Position numbers and translations under genes: made by a program | NCBI GenBank assembly: GCA_000697335.1 | Contig: JNEM01009534.1 | Location: 1-24,287, forward strand | Reading direction: 5' to 3' | Length of the DNA stretch: 24,287 bases | Source of the DNA: Conidiobolus incongruus B7586 | Lineage: Eukaryota; Entomophthoromycota; Entomophthoromycetes; Entomophthorales; Conidiobolaceae | Notes under the pieces: generated by a model | What the model saw: only the letters and a program-made list of their open reading frames with translations | Databases searched by the model: none | Told to the model about the DNA's origin: nothing | Shown: piece by piece, positions 9,178 to 20,304 of the stretch | Position numbering within the stretch: the stretch's first letter is position 1 | How the letters are laid out: every line of letters starts with the position of its first letter

Positions 9178-10335
9178 ATGAAATTCAACGTATTAGCCAT
9201 TCTTTCTGTGTTGGTTGTAGCAAGTTCAGGAGCTGAAATTGTACCTGATAGATACATTATCAAGCTAAGACAAACTGACAGAACTAGCTTCCGCTCCAAG
9301 TTGGCAGAAATAGAGAAATTGATAACAATTAACAGAAGACATGGGAATCAAATTCATCACCATTTTGAAAAGTCTCTAAATGGGTTCTCAGCAAAGCTTG
9401 ATCCCATCACCTTTAACCTAATCAAGAATTTACCTATTGTTGAAAGAGTCAGTCCTGTCAGGATGATGAAATTATATGACAACCAGGAAAATGCAACATG
9501 GGGAATTTCTCGTTTGTCCACTCGTGAAAAGCTTGGGCCTCCTCCTTACACTTTCCATTATAAGCACAATGGAGGTGAAGGGGTCACTGTCTACCTAGTT
9601 GACACTGGTGTAAATCTTGAGCATCAAGAATTTGAAGGTCGTGCTTCATGGGGTGTCACAATCCCAAAGAACGCCACTGATACCGATGCAAACGGTCATG
9701 GTACCCATTGTGCAGGAACGATTGCAGGAAAGACATATGGTGTTGCCAAAAAAGCCAACATTGTGGCTGTTAAGGTCTATCACGGTAATACTGGCCCTGA
9801 TGAAGATGTTCTTGCAGGAATCGAATGGGTGCTGAACCATGCTGATCCATCTAAACCTAACGCAATGTCCATTAGTTTGGGAACCGATTACCCAGATTCT
9901 CAAACCTCGCAAGATGTTGTGGATGCAGTGAATAAAGCCATGGAGCAAGGAATTGTTACTGTAGTAGCCGCAGGTAACGATAGCGGAGATGCATGTAAAT
10001 ATTCTCCTGCTAGGGCTGAAAAGGTTATTACGGTTGGAGCAACCACAATTAATGATGAATTGAGTTCGTTCTCAAATTTCGGAAAATGTGTTAATATTTT
10101 AGCTCCAGGATCCTATATTACCTCCTCTTGGATTGGAAGCTCTACGGCAATCAGAACTATCTCAGGTACTTCTATGGCTACCCCTCACGTTTCTGGGTTA
10201 TCTGCGGTACTTCTCAGTTCAGGAGTTCCTGCCAAAGACGTCAAAGAAAAATTAATCAAAGTAGCTACTAAAGATGCTATTTCAGGTGTTCCCGAAGACA
10301 CTGTTAACCTCTTGGGATATTATTCTTTATATTAA
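9178..10335 (+). CDS. Secreted subtilisin-like serine protease 3 (proteinase K type, S8A)
   Basis: Third 385-residue member of the tandem set. The signal peptide is residues 1-19 (MKFNVLAILSVLVVASSGA), the I9 propeptide about 21-100 and the mature protease about 101-385. Catalytic residues Asp142, His174, Asn267 and Ser332 are intact, with HGTHCAGT and GTSMATPH motifs. Cys273 and Cys304 form a likely disulfide; Asn105 and Asn165 are sequons. The Ser-Leu-Gly pocket motif (233-235) is normal. Position 306 is Asn, whereas the paralogs and proteinase K have the calcium-binding Asp; this may weaken calcium stabilisation. Residues 151-170 are identical to protein 2. The start has a good signal peptide directly after it, and the TATA box is 59 bp upstream. 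AATAAA lies just after the stop. The gene is convergent with the F-box-like gene downstream. Confidence 0.96.
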   Translation: MKFNVLAILSVLVVASSGAEIVPDRYIIKLRQTDRTSFRSKLAEIEKLITINRRHGNQIHHHFEKSLNGFSAKLDPITFNLIKNLPIVERVSPVRMMKLYDNQENATWGISRLSTREKLGPPPYTFHYKHNGGEGVTVYLVDTGVNLEHQEFEGRASWGVTIPKNATDTDANGHGTHCAGTIAGKTYGVAKKANIVAVKVYHGNTGPDEDVLAGIEWVLNHADPSKPNAMSISLGTDYPDSQTSQDVVDAVNKAMEQGIVTVVAAGNDSGDACKYSPARAEKVITVGATTINDELSSFSNFGKCVNILAPGSYITSSWIGSSTAIRTISGTSMATPHVSGLSAVLLSSGVPAKDVKEKLIKVATKDAISGVPEDTVNLLGYYSLY

Positions 10336-11084
10336 AAAAAGGTGAATAATAAAATTTAATTTGAATAGTATATTAAAATTATAAAGCTGATTTTTTTTTA
10401 ATATTCAAAATCATTATAAATTATTAAATTTTGTATTTAAAATTTATTTCCTTGAGCAATTAATAATTCTTAATAAAACTAAAACTATAAATTATATTGT
10501 TCGTTTATATATTATATTTGAAAAAAAAATCAACTAATATCTAACATTATTTGATTTTCAAATTATATCAATAAATTTTTTATTTCATAGAAATTTAATT
10601 CAAGTTAATAAGTACTTTAGTTATATTGATTTTGTGATGAATAAATTGGTTATTAATACTACACAATAAATTTGACAAATAAACATCCAATTCCATTTCA
10701 TTACCAAATATAACCAGTGAATTTAAATTTATCATAATATTATACATAAGGTATTGATAGTAATTTTAAATTGTAATGGAATTAAATATTGTAACCTTTT
10801 AATAATAGAATCTAATATCTGAACTTACCTAAATATAATCAATTTTTATGATTATATTGTATAATTTATGAAAAAATTAAAATAATTAACTCATATCAAT
10901 CAGGACAAATTAATTTATTTGTTAAATAAAAAGAAATTGTGGAAGGATATATGGAAATGATATGAAATGATAAATATATGTATATATATCATCTTTTATT
11001 GAACTATTATAACATTTTAAAATAAACTATTAGTAATATTGAAAAATATATAAGAATTTAACCAACTTCACTCAAATTTTATAA
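10336..11084. other. Convergent intergenic region
   Basis: Lies between the 3' ends of subtilisin 3 (plus) and the F-box-like gene (minus). It is AT-rich and presumably holds both polyadenylation regions. No gene or strong repeat is seen. Confidence 0.5.
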
Positions 11085-12284
11085 TTAAAATTCATCAAAA
11101 TCTAAAAGATTGGGATTATATGTAATTTTAGCATCGGGGAATATATGTTTCAAACCATTATAATCAGATGGAGTTAATTGGGGTTGATAGTTATACATAT
11201 GACGACCCAATTGAATCAGTTTAATTTGACCCAGGAACTGTTTCCAATCAATTCTTTCCAAATCCTTATAATCCCATGAGATAAAGATAATGTGCTCCAA
11301 ATTTTCAAGACAATTTAGCAATGGAATCAAGCATTTCGAGTAAGTATATTTAATAATTAATTTTCTAATCGAAGGATTTAATGTATACTGATAATTTTCT
11401 TCCTTATTATTTCGGATATACTCGCCATTCAGGAATAAGGTGTTTAATTGAGGTGATATGGAAATAGTTTGCCATAAATCTGAAGACGGCTGGAAACCTA
11501 GTTCTAATGATCTGATCTGCGGATTACTCTTAATAATATTTTGAAAATGATGTCCACAGCAATCTTCTTTATGTAATAAATGTAAATGTTCAACTGATTT
11601 CTGTTGAGTCTTGAAACGATCGACCAGAGGTTTTGAAATGAGTGTTAACCTTTTCAAATTCGGAAAAGGTTCAAAATCCATCTCAAAAAGTGGCTCAATA
11701 CGTATAAATCTAGTCAGACGACCTCTATAGTAAAATTTGATTGTCCGAATTGTCTTTGAAAATTTACATTCAAAAGGTGGCAATTGATATTTTGGGAATT
11801 TTCTATATTCACACCGCCACACAAACATCTCTAGACAGTCCAAATCCTTTATTATATAGTGAAGGACTGGAAGATTGGTTAACAAAAAGCTATCTGATAG
11901 TCGAAGGATAGTGATATACTTAAAATTAGAAAAAAATAAACTCCCTAGTGTTTTATTCAAAGAATTTTGAACGTAAATTTCTTTAATAAAGTGAATTTTA
12001 CTTCCCAAATCAGTTATCATACTATTGCCAACTAGAACATCGAATTTTCTGTTAGGTACGGACCATATATCATTTTCCATACAGAAATTATAGTAATCAT
12101 CTCTAAATATTTTAAGTTTCCTGAATATTATGGGTTGCAACTTAAGCCTATAGAATTGGCATGCTTGACTAAGATTGATAGTGTCATTAGTGTCCAAATA
12201 TTCAGCGACAATACTTATAATCGGAAGATCTGACCATGTTAGTACTATATTTTCTGATGTTTCTTTCACATTAGATATAATCAT
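11085..12284 (-). CDS. F-box-like protein with leucine-rich C-terminal region
   Basis: A 399-residue protein in one exon. Residues about 17-57 (WSDLPIISIVAEYLDTND, then LSQACQFYRLKLQPIIFRKL) match the F-box pattern: Leu-Pro start, leucine/isoleucine spacing and a conserved-like aromatic near the end. The rest contains irregular leucine-rich units such as NLKRLTLISK, SVEHLHLLHK, QIRSLELGF, QLNTLFLNG and NLEHIIFISW, as in F-box/LRR proteins. Such proteins usually join an SCF ubiquitin ligase through Skp1 and bind substrate with the LRR part; this role is inferred. No signal peptide or membrane segment is visible. The ATG has A at -3. A weak TATATAA lies 75 bp upstream. F-box/LRR families are often expanded and variable in fungi, so the target cannot be guessed. 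Confidence 0.8.
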   Translation of the reverse strand: MIISNVKETSENIVLTWSDLPIISIVAEYLDTNDTINLSQACQFYRLKLQPIIFRKLKIFRDDYYNFCMENDIWSVPNRKFDVLVGNSMITDLGSKIHFIKEIYVQNSLNKTLGSLFFSNFKYITILRLSDSFLLTNLPVLHYIIKDLDCLEMFVWRCEYRKFPKYQLPPFECKFSKTIRTIKFYYRGRLTRFIRIEPLFEMDFEPFPNLKRLTLISKPLVDRFKTQQKSVEHLHLLHKEDCCGHHFQNIIKSNPQIRSLELGFQPSSDLWQTISISPQLNTLFLNGEYIRNNKEENYQYTLNPSIRKLIIKYTYSKCLIPLLNCLENLEHIIFISWDYKDLERIDWKQFLGQIKLIQLGRHMYNYQPQLTPSDYNGLKHIFPDAKITYNPNLLDFDEF

Positions 12285-12352
12285 ACTTGATTTAATTATT
12301 AAATTCTAAATTCAACTTACTATTGTTAGCTGATTTCAAAGTTGTTTTATCA

Positions 12353-12359
12353 TTATATA
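12353..12359 (-). promoter_or_regulatory. Possible TATA box of the F-box-like gene
   Basis: TATATAA on the minus strand starts 75 bp before the ATG. The distance is outside the 46-61 bp seen at the other genes, so support is weak. Confidence 0.25.
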
Positions 12360-12518
12360 CACAACCATTTTCCCATTCAATATACACAATACCCATTTTG
12401 TTATCCAACTTGGAAAAATGTCAATTTAAATTTGGACTGATTTAATTAAAGGTACAAGATATACTGATTATTATTATTGCTAGAATATACTACAATTTTG
12501 CTGCAAAGTAGACTTGCA

Positions 12519-12833
12519 ATGCGGATCAAGTAGATTAGATAAAAAGGCCCAGAATTGGCTAATGAGATACTTTATAGGATTGTATTAAAATACCAACATG
12601 TGGAACTTGTCCCTGATCGAGATGATCTCAGAGCAGATATATGCTCGGTAGTGATTTTATAGTGCTACCAGTCCTTACAATAATGTGTTGAATCATCGAT
12701 TGTAGTTGTAATCCGGAATTTCACATTATACAAGGATCCTGCATGGTACTCGTGTGTGAATTATATTCAGAATAATAACGGAAAGGCTTAAGTTGAATGG
12801 CTAGCGGATCTCCCAATCCGCGATAGTATATAA
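12519..12833 (+). pseudogene. Decayed coding relic, possibly F-box-like
   Basis: A GC-richer island in AT-rich DNA. One plus-strand frame from an ATG at 12519 to TAA at 12831-12833 gives protein-like text: PELANEILYRIVLKYQHVEL followed by VPDRDDLRADICSVV, and later SSIVVVIRNFTLYKDPAWY. The first part resembles the Pro-Glu-Leu...Glu-Ile start of F-box domains. Five in-frame stops interrupt it, all TAA or TAG, so each could derive from a Gln codon by one C-to-T change. The frame is close to the chance expectation for stops, so the case rests on composition and residue pattern. The same stretch contains several short hairpins (12631-12646, about 12647-12668, 12804-12821), leaving a structured RNA as an alternative. 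Confidence 0.4.
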
Positions 12834-14412
12834 TGAATATACAATCATCAGTTTAAGCTATATATATATCAAGAATAAGTATTATTAAATTTTTGATATA
12901 TTGAAACCAATCCTAAATTTTTTATATCAATTACACTTTAAATGAGTATTTATATTATGTAACTTCATAGAATTACCAAATTAAATATATACAAAACAAT
13001 AATTCCCGTAGAATTTTACAACATTAAATATTTTGAAATTATTAAGTATTAGAAAATGATAAAAACTCAATTGCAAATAAAATTATATTAATATTTGATA
13101 AAAATATATATGTAATATAACAAACATACAAAACATTTAAAGTCACATATTTTTTCATATATAAGTTTGAATTTACAAAATATTTAAATTGTATAGGTAT
13201 AACAGATAAATTACAAATTCTAATTTTTAATTTAATAATATATTAGATTTTAAAAATGTAATCAAAAAATAAAAACCAAATAAAAATAAAATACAAAATT
13301 TAATATTAATAAATATAGTATAAGGTTTTGATACATTTGTATTAAAATATCACGATAATCACAAACTCATATATAAATAATATAATAATAATAGTAGATA
13401 GATTAGTTATTGATTACTTAATATAAAGCATATATATCTTTTTTAAAATTTAAAAAAAACAAAATAGTTTGGAGAATTAAAATTATTAATCAATATAATA
13501 TATATTCAACAGTATAATTATTAAAATTTTTGTTTTTCATAAATAATGGATAAAATTTGCTTAAATTGGGATCACAATGTAAATTTAAATTACCTTAATT
13601 ATATCCGAACTTTAGTTTTTGAAATCATATTTTCCATTTAAAATAATATATAATGAGTTTCAAGTTTTTAAATAATTAACATTGGATTTCAGAAATCAAA
13701 CTGATTCATAAAATCAGGTTTTACTGCAAATGATTATTGTCAAAAATGTATTATAATGAAAACGATATTTTAATTTGTTAATGTTATATTGCTTAAATAT
13801 ATAATAGATCTTATTTTTTATATTTAGTGGAAGAGTTGAAACTCTAGTGAATTATTCTCAAAGTGCATATAAAATAATAAATATATTTTTCTAATATAGT
13901 GGATTATACTAATAAGTTTATATTATATTCAATCTTTGTGATATAAATATAAAAATAAAATATAACACAAATAAACATAAAAATTTGATTTTCTCACAAT
14001 ATTATAACTTATTAATTTTGAAAAAAAGCAATTACTATTAAATATATAAATTTGTTTTTTTTCTAATAAATGCAAAATTTAAAAATTTTTAAAGATAAAT
14101 GAATAACCATTAAACATATTTGTTTAGGATTTGAGATCATATTTAAATAACAAAAGATCTGTATATAAATTATTCCATATCTTTTAAACAATTATAATCT
14201 ATTTTCTGAATGATTGAATTCATATCTTGAGTAAAGATTGATAGGAAATTGGTTTATATTATATATAAAATGTATTCTGATGTTCAATATATAATTAATA
14301 TCTTATGCAGCTTCGAAATTTTTACTATTCTTGAATTTATTATGGAACAAATTTATATATCATATATAAAGTATTTCATTTATCAAATGGAAATGTTAAA
14401 TATTAAAAACTG
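12834..14412. other. AT-rich intergenic spacer, no gene seen
   Basis: Very AT-rich, with many short A and T runs. An apparent frame overlapping 14249-14470 has no ATG at its start, is low in complexity and runs into the 3' end of the kelch gene on the other strand; it is not called. Confidence 0.5.
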
Positions 14413-16137
14413 CTACTTATTCCTCCTTTTCATTGTATATGAAGTATTATATAATGTAGTATTATCTTGAGAGGAATTAGTATTGAATTGGCTGAATTCA
14501 TTTAAATTAGAGTTCATTTCTGACACGGCGGTTTTAGACTCAATATTGATTTTCCTTACATAATTGTTAGTGTGATCGGAATAGATTTGAGGCTTTGGAA
14601 GTGCTTCAGTTTCAAAATTTTGATCAATTTCAAACTGAAAATTAGAGTTCACTAATAATACGGTATCAACCATCTTCAATTGATGCGATTGGTTAGCTTT
14701 GAGATGTTTGCCTTTTATATCGTTTAATTGAGTATTATATGGTGAATTAATATCTGACCAAATATTATGAAGCTGGAATTCAATATTTGGTTTTGAATTA
14801 GATTTTCTTCTTTTGTAATATCTACAGCATCCAATAATTGTTAATATTAGTACGAAAGAAATTACTACAATGATAGTAATTACTACAGGAGTGATAATAT
14901 TATCTGATGGTGGATAATCAAGATTTTGGCCTTCATATTGGTTTGGTTGAGAATAAATAGACTTTGGGTAATTAATAGAGTTAATAAACGCTTCAGAATC
15001 CAAGTCAATCGCCAATAAACCCATTCGAGTCTCTAGGCCATTTGTAACATGATTAATCAACATAAATTTTTCCATCAGTAATGAATCATGATAGGGGGTA
15101 TTAATATAAAAAGAAGAATAATAATTTTGTTCAAGTTTCTTCCATCTCCAACTCCAGTTATCTAGATTCAATATCCCAAGAGAGAATTCCAATAAAGATG
15201 TATTATGTTTCGCAATATTGGAGCAATACATGTACAATTTATTATTATAATGGACGGCAGAAAAGGAATATGGACTTGTAGGTTCTACAAATTGTTTATC
15301 TTGCTCACTTATTTGGGTTAATTTGTATTCCCATTTTTTCTGATGAATATCAAATATTAACAACTGCTTCAAACTGACAAATTCTGGATTGACTGCTGAA
15401 AAAGTTGGTTGATTTGTATATCTGGCTGCTCTATATCCTCCAAGTACAACTAATTTACTATTAGCGATGTTAATCGTTTGATGTCCAGCAAATGGTTTGA
15501 AATCAGGTGGTAATGAATATGATAAATCTTGCCATTGTTTCGATACAGGATCATACAAATGGAAACATTTAATTATTTTCGTCGATTTTTCCTTCTGAAT
15601 GTATTTAGCACCTCCGAATATATACAGACTTGAATTAAAATTATATTTAAATCCTTTGACTGTACCGACTAGTGTTGTGCTAAATTCGATATCTGGAAAA
15701 TTATCCATTGAAGTTTCAGCCCTTAGAGTATGACTTGAGTCAAAATTTGGATTTGCTATAGATATTTCTAAAAATCTCGAACTTATGGTATTATTGGATC
15801 TGTCCAAATGTTCATATTGATGCGATCCAAATACAAAAGCGTAATAACTTGATTTAGTTGACCCTGGAAGATTGAGAAACTTATAATCTAAATTTACATC
15901 CCAACCATTATAACCCGTAAGGATTGAGCCTTTACTGTAACTTAATGTTTGTAACGTGCCACTTATTAGAGGATAAGATAATAATACTGACTTGTTACCC
16001 AATTTATTTGGAATATAAATTATTATATTATTATTTATGACAGTTGAACTTGGAATTGGTGTCAAAGGCATCAAGATATCATTTTGGCAAACATATAATT
16101 TAAAGAAAGTTAAAAAAATGATATATTCGAACTTCAT
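14413..16137 (-). CDS. Kelch-repeat type I membrane protein
   Basis: A 574-residue protein predicted to sit in the plasma membrane. Residues 1-17 form a signal peptide (ending YVC|Q). The outside part, about 20-410, carries kelch-like beta-propeller blades: SSLYIFGGAKYI then LYDPVSKQWQDLS (169-206), KLVVLGGYRA then LLIFDIHQKKWEY (228-271), NNKLYMYCS then LGILNLDNWSWRW (298-332). Several N-x-S/T sequons are present. A single hydrophobic segment at about 414-437 (ITPVVITIIVVISFVLILTI) is followed by Arg/Lys-rich RYYKRRK, a stop-transfer signal. The 137-residue tail is polar, rich in Asn and Ser, with no domain I recognise. The architecture suggests a surface or wall-sensing protein; this is inference. 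TATATAAA lies 46 bp before the ATG. Confidence 0.88.
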   Translation of the reverse strand: MKFEYIIFLTFFKLYVCQNDILMPLTPIPSSTVINNNIIIYIPNKLGNKSVLLSYPLISGTLQTLSYSKGSILTGYNGWDVNLDYKFLNLPGSTKSSYYAFVFGSHQYEHLDRSNNTISSRFLEISIANPNFDSSHTLRAETSMDNFPDIEFSTTLVGTVKGFKYNFNSSLYIFGGAKYIQKEKSTKIIKCFHLYDPVSKQWQDLSYSLPPDFKPFAGHQTINIANSKLVVLGGYRAARYTNQPTFSAVNPEFVSLKQLLIFDIHQKKWEYKLTQISEQDKQFVEPTSPYSFSAVHYNNKLYMYCSNIAKHNTSLLEFSLGILNLDNWSWRWKKLEQNYYSSFYINTPYHDSLLMEKFMLINHVTNGLETRMGLLAIDLDSEAFINSINYPKSIYSQPNQYEGQNLDYPPSDNIITPVVITIIVVISFVLILTIIGCCRYYKRRKSNSKPNIEFQLHNIWSDINSPYNTQLNDIKGKHLKANQSHQLKMVDTVLLVNSNFQFEIDQNFETEALPKPQIYSDHTNNYVRKINIESKTAVSEMNSNLNEFSQFNTNSSQDNTTLYNTSYTMKRRNK

Positions 16138-16175
16138 AATAAAAAAACATATTTCTTTTTTCTAGGAATTAAATG

Positions 16176-16183
16176 TTTATATA
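16176..16183 (-). promoter_or_regulatory. TATA box of the kelch gene
   Basis: TATATAAA on the minus strand begins 46 bp upstream of the ATG at 16137, within the spacing range seen at the other genes of the window. Confidence 0.55.
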
Positions 16184-19100
16184 ATCCCTAATTTTCTCAT
16201 CAAATGTTTGTTTTTATCACAATTATGAGTGGACTTTTACTATTATGTTAATATTGAATTAAATATTCTTTAAATAAGAATCCAAATTGTAATAACCATT
16301 TTATTAAATGTGAATACCATATTAATAGGATAGTTAATTTAATTAAAAATTAACCAAAAATTAAATTTTGATTTGATGTGGATTAAAAGAGTATATATAT
16401 ATTTCCTAGTTTTTATTACTGAATGTTTGATATTTTTGATATAAAAGTTGCTCCATTATATTTTAATATATAATAGTTCAAAAATTTAGTTCGTCAATTT
16501 TGAATTTTAATAAATGTAAATGGCTATAGAAAAGAATCAATAATATTATATTAATTGATTTTTCTTTTTTAGATTTAATGAAATATTAATGATTATACCT
16601 TAATCCCTTTACTAGTTAAAGTTTATTTTTAAAATCACACCTTTATCTAAAATCCAAAGCTGAGATGTTATTAAATTTCTTTCCACAAATCAATTTTTTA
16701 ACCTAAACAATCATAATCAAAAAGGTTCTTATTTAATGAATATGGAAGATGTTGCGATGAAGTCCTGTTAATTTCATTAAATAATGGTTTGATCAGTTTA
16801 ACTTTATGTATATGGCTATTATTATTTAAACATTTTTTTATTTGAATTCTTATGTTAATTAATAACATTTGTTTAAAAAATCTAATTAATATTTTATTAT
16901 CATAATCTATTTTTGGTGATAAAAATTTCTTCAATGTTATATCATCAATATTACTCAATGATAATGTTATTTTCTTTTTTTCAAATAATTTTTACTTTGA
17001 TATTTATAGTAATCCCTTTTATTTCTCAACCCAAGCACACTATTTATATCCTGGTAGTAGGTTATATACTGAGACCCTTGGTTCATTTATTACAGTAGTT
17101 TTCTTTTAAATATTCTATGATAATAAATATGATAATATATATTTATATTGGTTATATTTTTCACATATTTATTTTATTTTCAATTGAATATAAATTACAT
17201 ATTTTTTAGTTAATTGAAAATTATGCCATAATAAATTTATAAAATAAATATTAGCAAAAGACTGTGGTAAAATTATTTTCTCAAGTATATGGGTTATATT
17301 TAAGAATTGATAAATCTGATCTGTATTTTATTTAGTTTTTTATGGATTTATTATAACTTGAACAAAGTCAGTCTTTTATGCACTATCCATATTTAAGTTT
17401 AATAAACCACTTTTCTAAACTATTAATTAAAAGATATTCACCATTAGTTGTCATTTGTGTAATTCAATAATTAATTAATATATCATATTATGATTAATAT
17501 TCTTTCTAAAATTTCAAATAGATTTTACTCATGATTTTGAGTCTTTAACTTTTTTTAGTACTTTTCTAAAAAAATGTATTTTATATTGTATATCATATAC
17601 TTTTAAATTTTTAGTGATATTCTAAATTAATACAAAATACTATTTTAAAAAATATTATTTATAAATCATTCAATTTTTAAATCATTGGATATTGATCACA
17701 AAAAATCAATACAGTAACTATTCACAAATAATAACTATAAAAATAAATTAATAAACAGATATATTAAATAGAGTTTTGTAATATAAGAGACCATACCAAG
17801 GAATTCTTAAATAATCATTGGCAATTAAATTCAAATTAGTGAATTATAATTTGATTAAAAATTTGAAGTGGTTTGTTAATATTTTTTTGCTATTATTCAA
17901 GACAAAGAACAGTGCTGATTATAGCTGAATATTGTTTGATTATTAATTTTGGAAGTTATATTGAGTTATCAGTTAATAAAAAATATAGTTTATAGATATA
18001 TTTTATTAGAAAATATAGTTATAATTTATTAAATTTTCAGGATTGATATAATTTTTAAATTTTATTACCAATGTAATATAATGAAAACTAGATCTATCTC
18101 TTCTAATCTTAAAATTTTCTTATAATATATTTTAAATCTAATTTAATTATTTCAAAGAAAAAATCGATATTAACCATATTATCATAAAAAATGATGATCT
18201 ATAATGCTAATTGATATTGAAAATAATAATTATATTAAATATTGAAATCTTTATCTAATTTTTGCTTAATAATAGAAAATAGTGTTTTTCAATATATTAT
18301 AAGAGAAAAAAAGCTGTCAGAAATTTTGATAAAATGATAACATTTTTAAAAAATTAAATTTTAATATTATCAATATTTAAAAACCAATGTGAAATTTTTA
18401 AGAAAGAAAATTTTCACCCTAATACATAAAAGTTTAAAGCGTTTAATATATTCCTTATAAATTAATTTAAAATCCAATTTGAATTGAATATCTAAATATA
18501 AATTTATACTACTAATAAAGTTGAAAAAAAAGATATTAATATTATCATTTGGTAAAATAATAAGCATATTCAATTTAATAGATTTGAATACATGCATAAC
18601 TTTATATTCTCATCAATTTAATCAAAATAGAAAAATTAATACTAACTTATCATAATTTGCAAGTTATCATTTAGGTGTTTATTGCAAAATTATTTAAAAC
18701 AGGAAGTAATCAAAGTAATGATACAAAATATTAGCTTGAAATATTATTTCAGACATTACTTTTTAATTCGAATTAATTAGAATATTAATTTTGACAAATA
18801 TATCATCATATTGAAATATAATTTATTAAATTGCCATACAAATTGATTTTCATATCATATTGGAAAAATATCATGAATTAATTGGGTCATCAAGTAGAAA
18901 TTTTTAAATATTTGTACTTTATATAAATCAGAAACATAGCAGGAACATAATGGAATATGTTTCCACATTAAATCTATATAGATTGTTTTGTTAACAAATA
19001 TTTTCAAATTATTTACTCTAACTTAAAAATGACATCAATAATAATTAAAAATATTTTACTAAGAAATATGATATTTTTTTTAAATTATTGTTAATATATT

Positions 19101-20304
19101 TATTACAAAATAATTACCGTTTTATTTTGAATTTTAAGAAATTTTTATCTTCTAAATTACAATATTAAATAAAAAATTTGCAATTTATATTACCAAAAAA
19201 ATATGTTAAATAATCAAACCATTGATTCTGATAATATTTTAAATATTTATGAGAAAAAATATTTTAAAAATTTTAATTTATCTTGATAATGAATTTATTG
19301 TATTTTTGAATTCTAAGGAGTAATTTAGAATATATAGCAGGTGAAAGATATGAAATAGTTATTTCACTAATTATTAATACGATTATTGCCAAGAAATACT
19401 GATATTTTATATTAGGAGCAATCAATTTTACACTATTTTATTATTTTACATAATTAAAAGATTGTATTAGCCTGTATATAGTCACAATCTGATTTACCAA
19501 AATTCTAAGATGTCAATTTTTGTGGATTAAAATTTTAGAATATAGTCATGATATATATTAAATTTTATTAAATAGATTATTTAATAAGTCTAAATGAAGT
19601 CCAAATTTTGGTATAATGAGAATTTATTGATATATTTTAGCTAGTTCATTTAGTAAAATAAATAATGCATTATGTATACATTCATAGGTTACTTTGGAAA
19701 AAAATTTGTATTTCAAATTTTCAAATTATAGATTCAAGTACACTTATACTGATATGAATTAGCTTTATTGAAGTTATTTAACATCTATTTGTTCAAATAA
19801 ATTATTTCGTCAAAATATTAATATTTGCATTTTTATCAAATATGAGTCAGACCTCTAGTCTTGTATTTAAATTGAAAATATTTGTTGGTAAAAACTGAGA
19901 AAACTACATTGTATTTTTTTTGATGACTAGCTTATTTCTATATCAAAATTGTAATCAAGATCAGTATAAAATTTGAAATTTGCTGTAAAGAAAGATTTAT
20001 ATTTTAGAATTAAATGAGCAAAATCTAAATTATATTAATATAACAGTAATCTATTCTAACTATATTGAAATAATACTATTTCACTACTTAATTCAAATTA
20101 GTCTTATTATTCACAAAATTATCAAAAATAAACACGATTAATATATATTAAGAGATTTAACATTTTTTAAATACATGAAACCTAAGTTTATAAAATAATA
20201 AAGGTAAAAATAGAAATATCAAACATCCATAGATCATACTTATCAGAATGAATGTTGCCATTTAAATTTTTCTATATTCATGTTAGTATTAAAAAAATTT
20301 AAAT
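16184..20304. other. Gene-poor AT-rich desert of about 4.1 kb
   Basis: No gene is supported. The longest open runs (16698-16958 minus, 16913-17098 plus, 18370-18597 minus) consist mostly of Ile, Lys, Asn, Phe and Leu; the two near 16.9 kb begin at non-ATG codons and overlap each other on opposite strands. No tRNA, transposon end or long repeat was recognised. It may be ancient transposon or gene debris drifted beyond recognition. Confidence 0.5.

Noticed and set aside
16698-17098. Overlapping open frames on both strands (86 and 61 codons)
   Set aside because: Neither begins with ATG, both are Ile/Lys/Asn/Phe-rich, and runs of this length are expected once or twice in such a window.
18370-18597. 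75-codon minus-strand frame
   Set aside because: Ile/Phe/Lys-rich chance frame in a 4-kb region without other signals.
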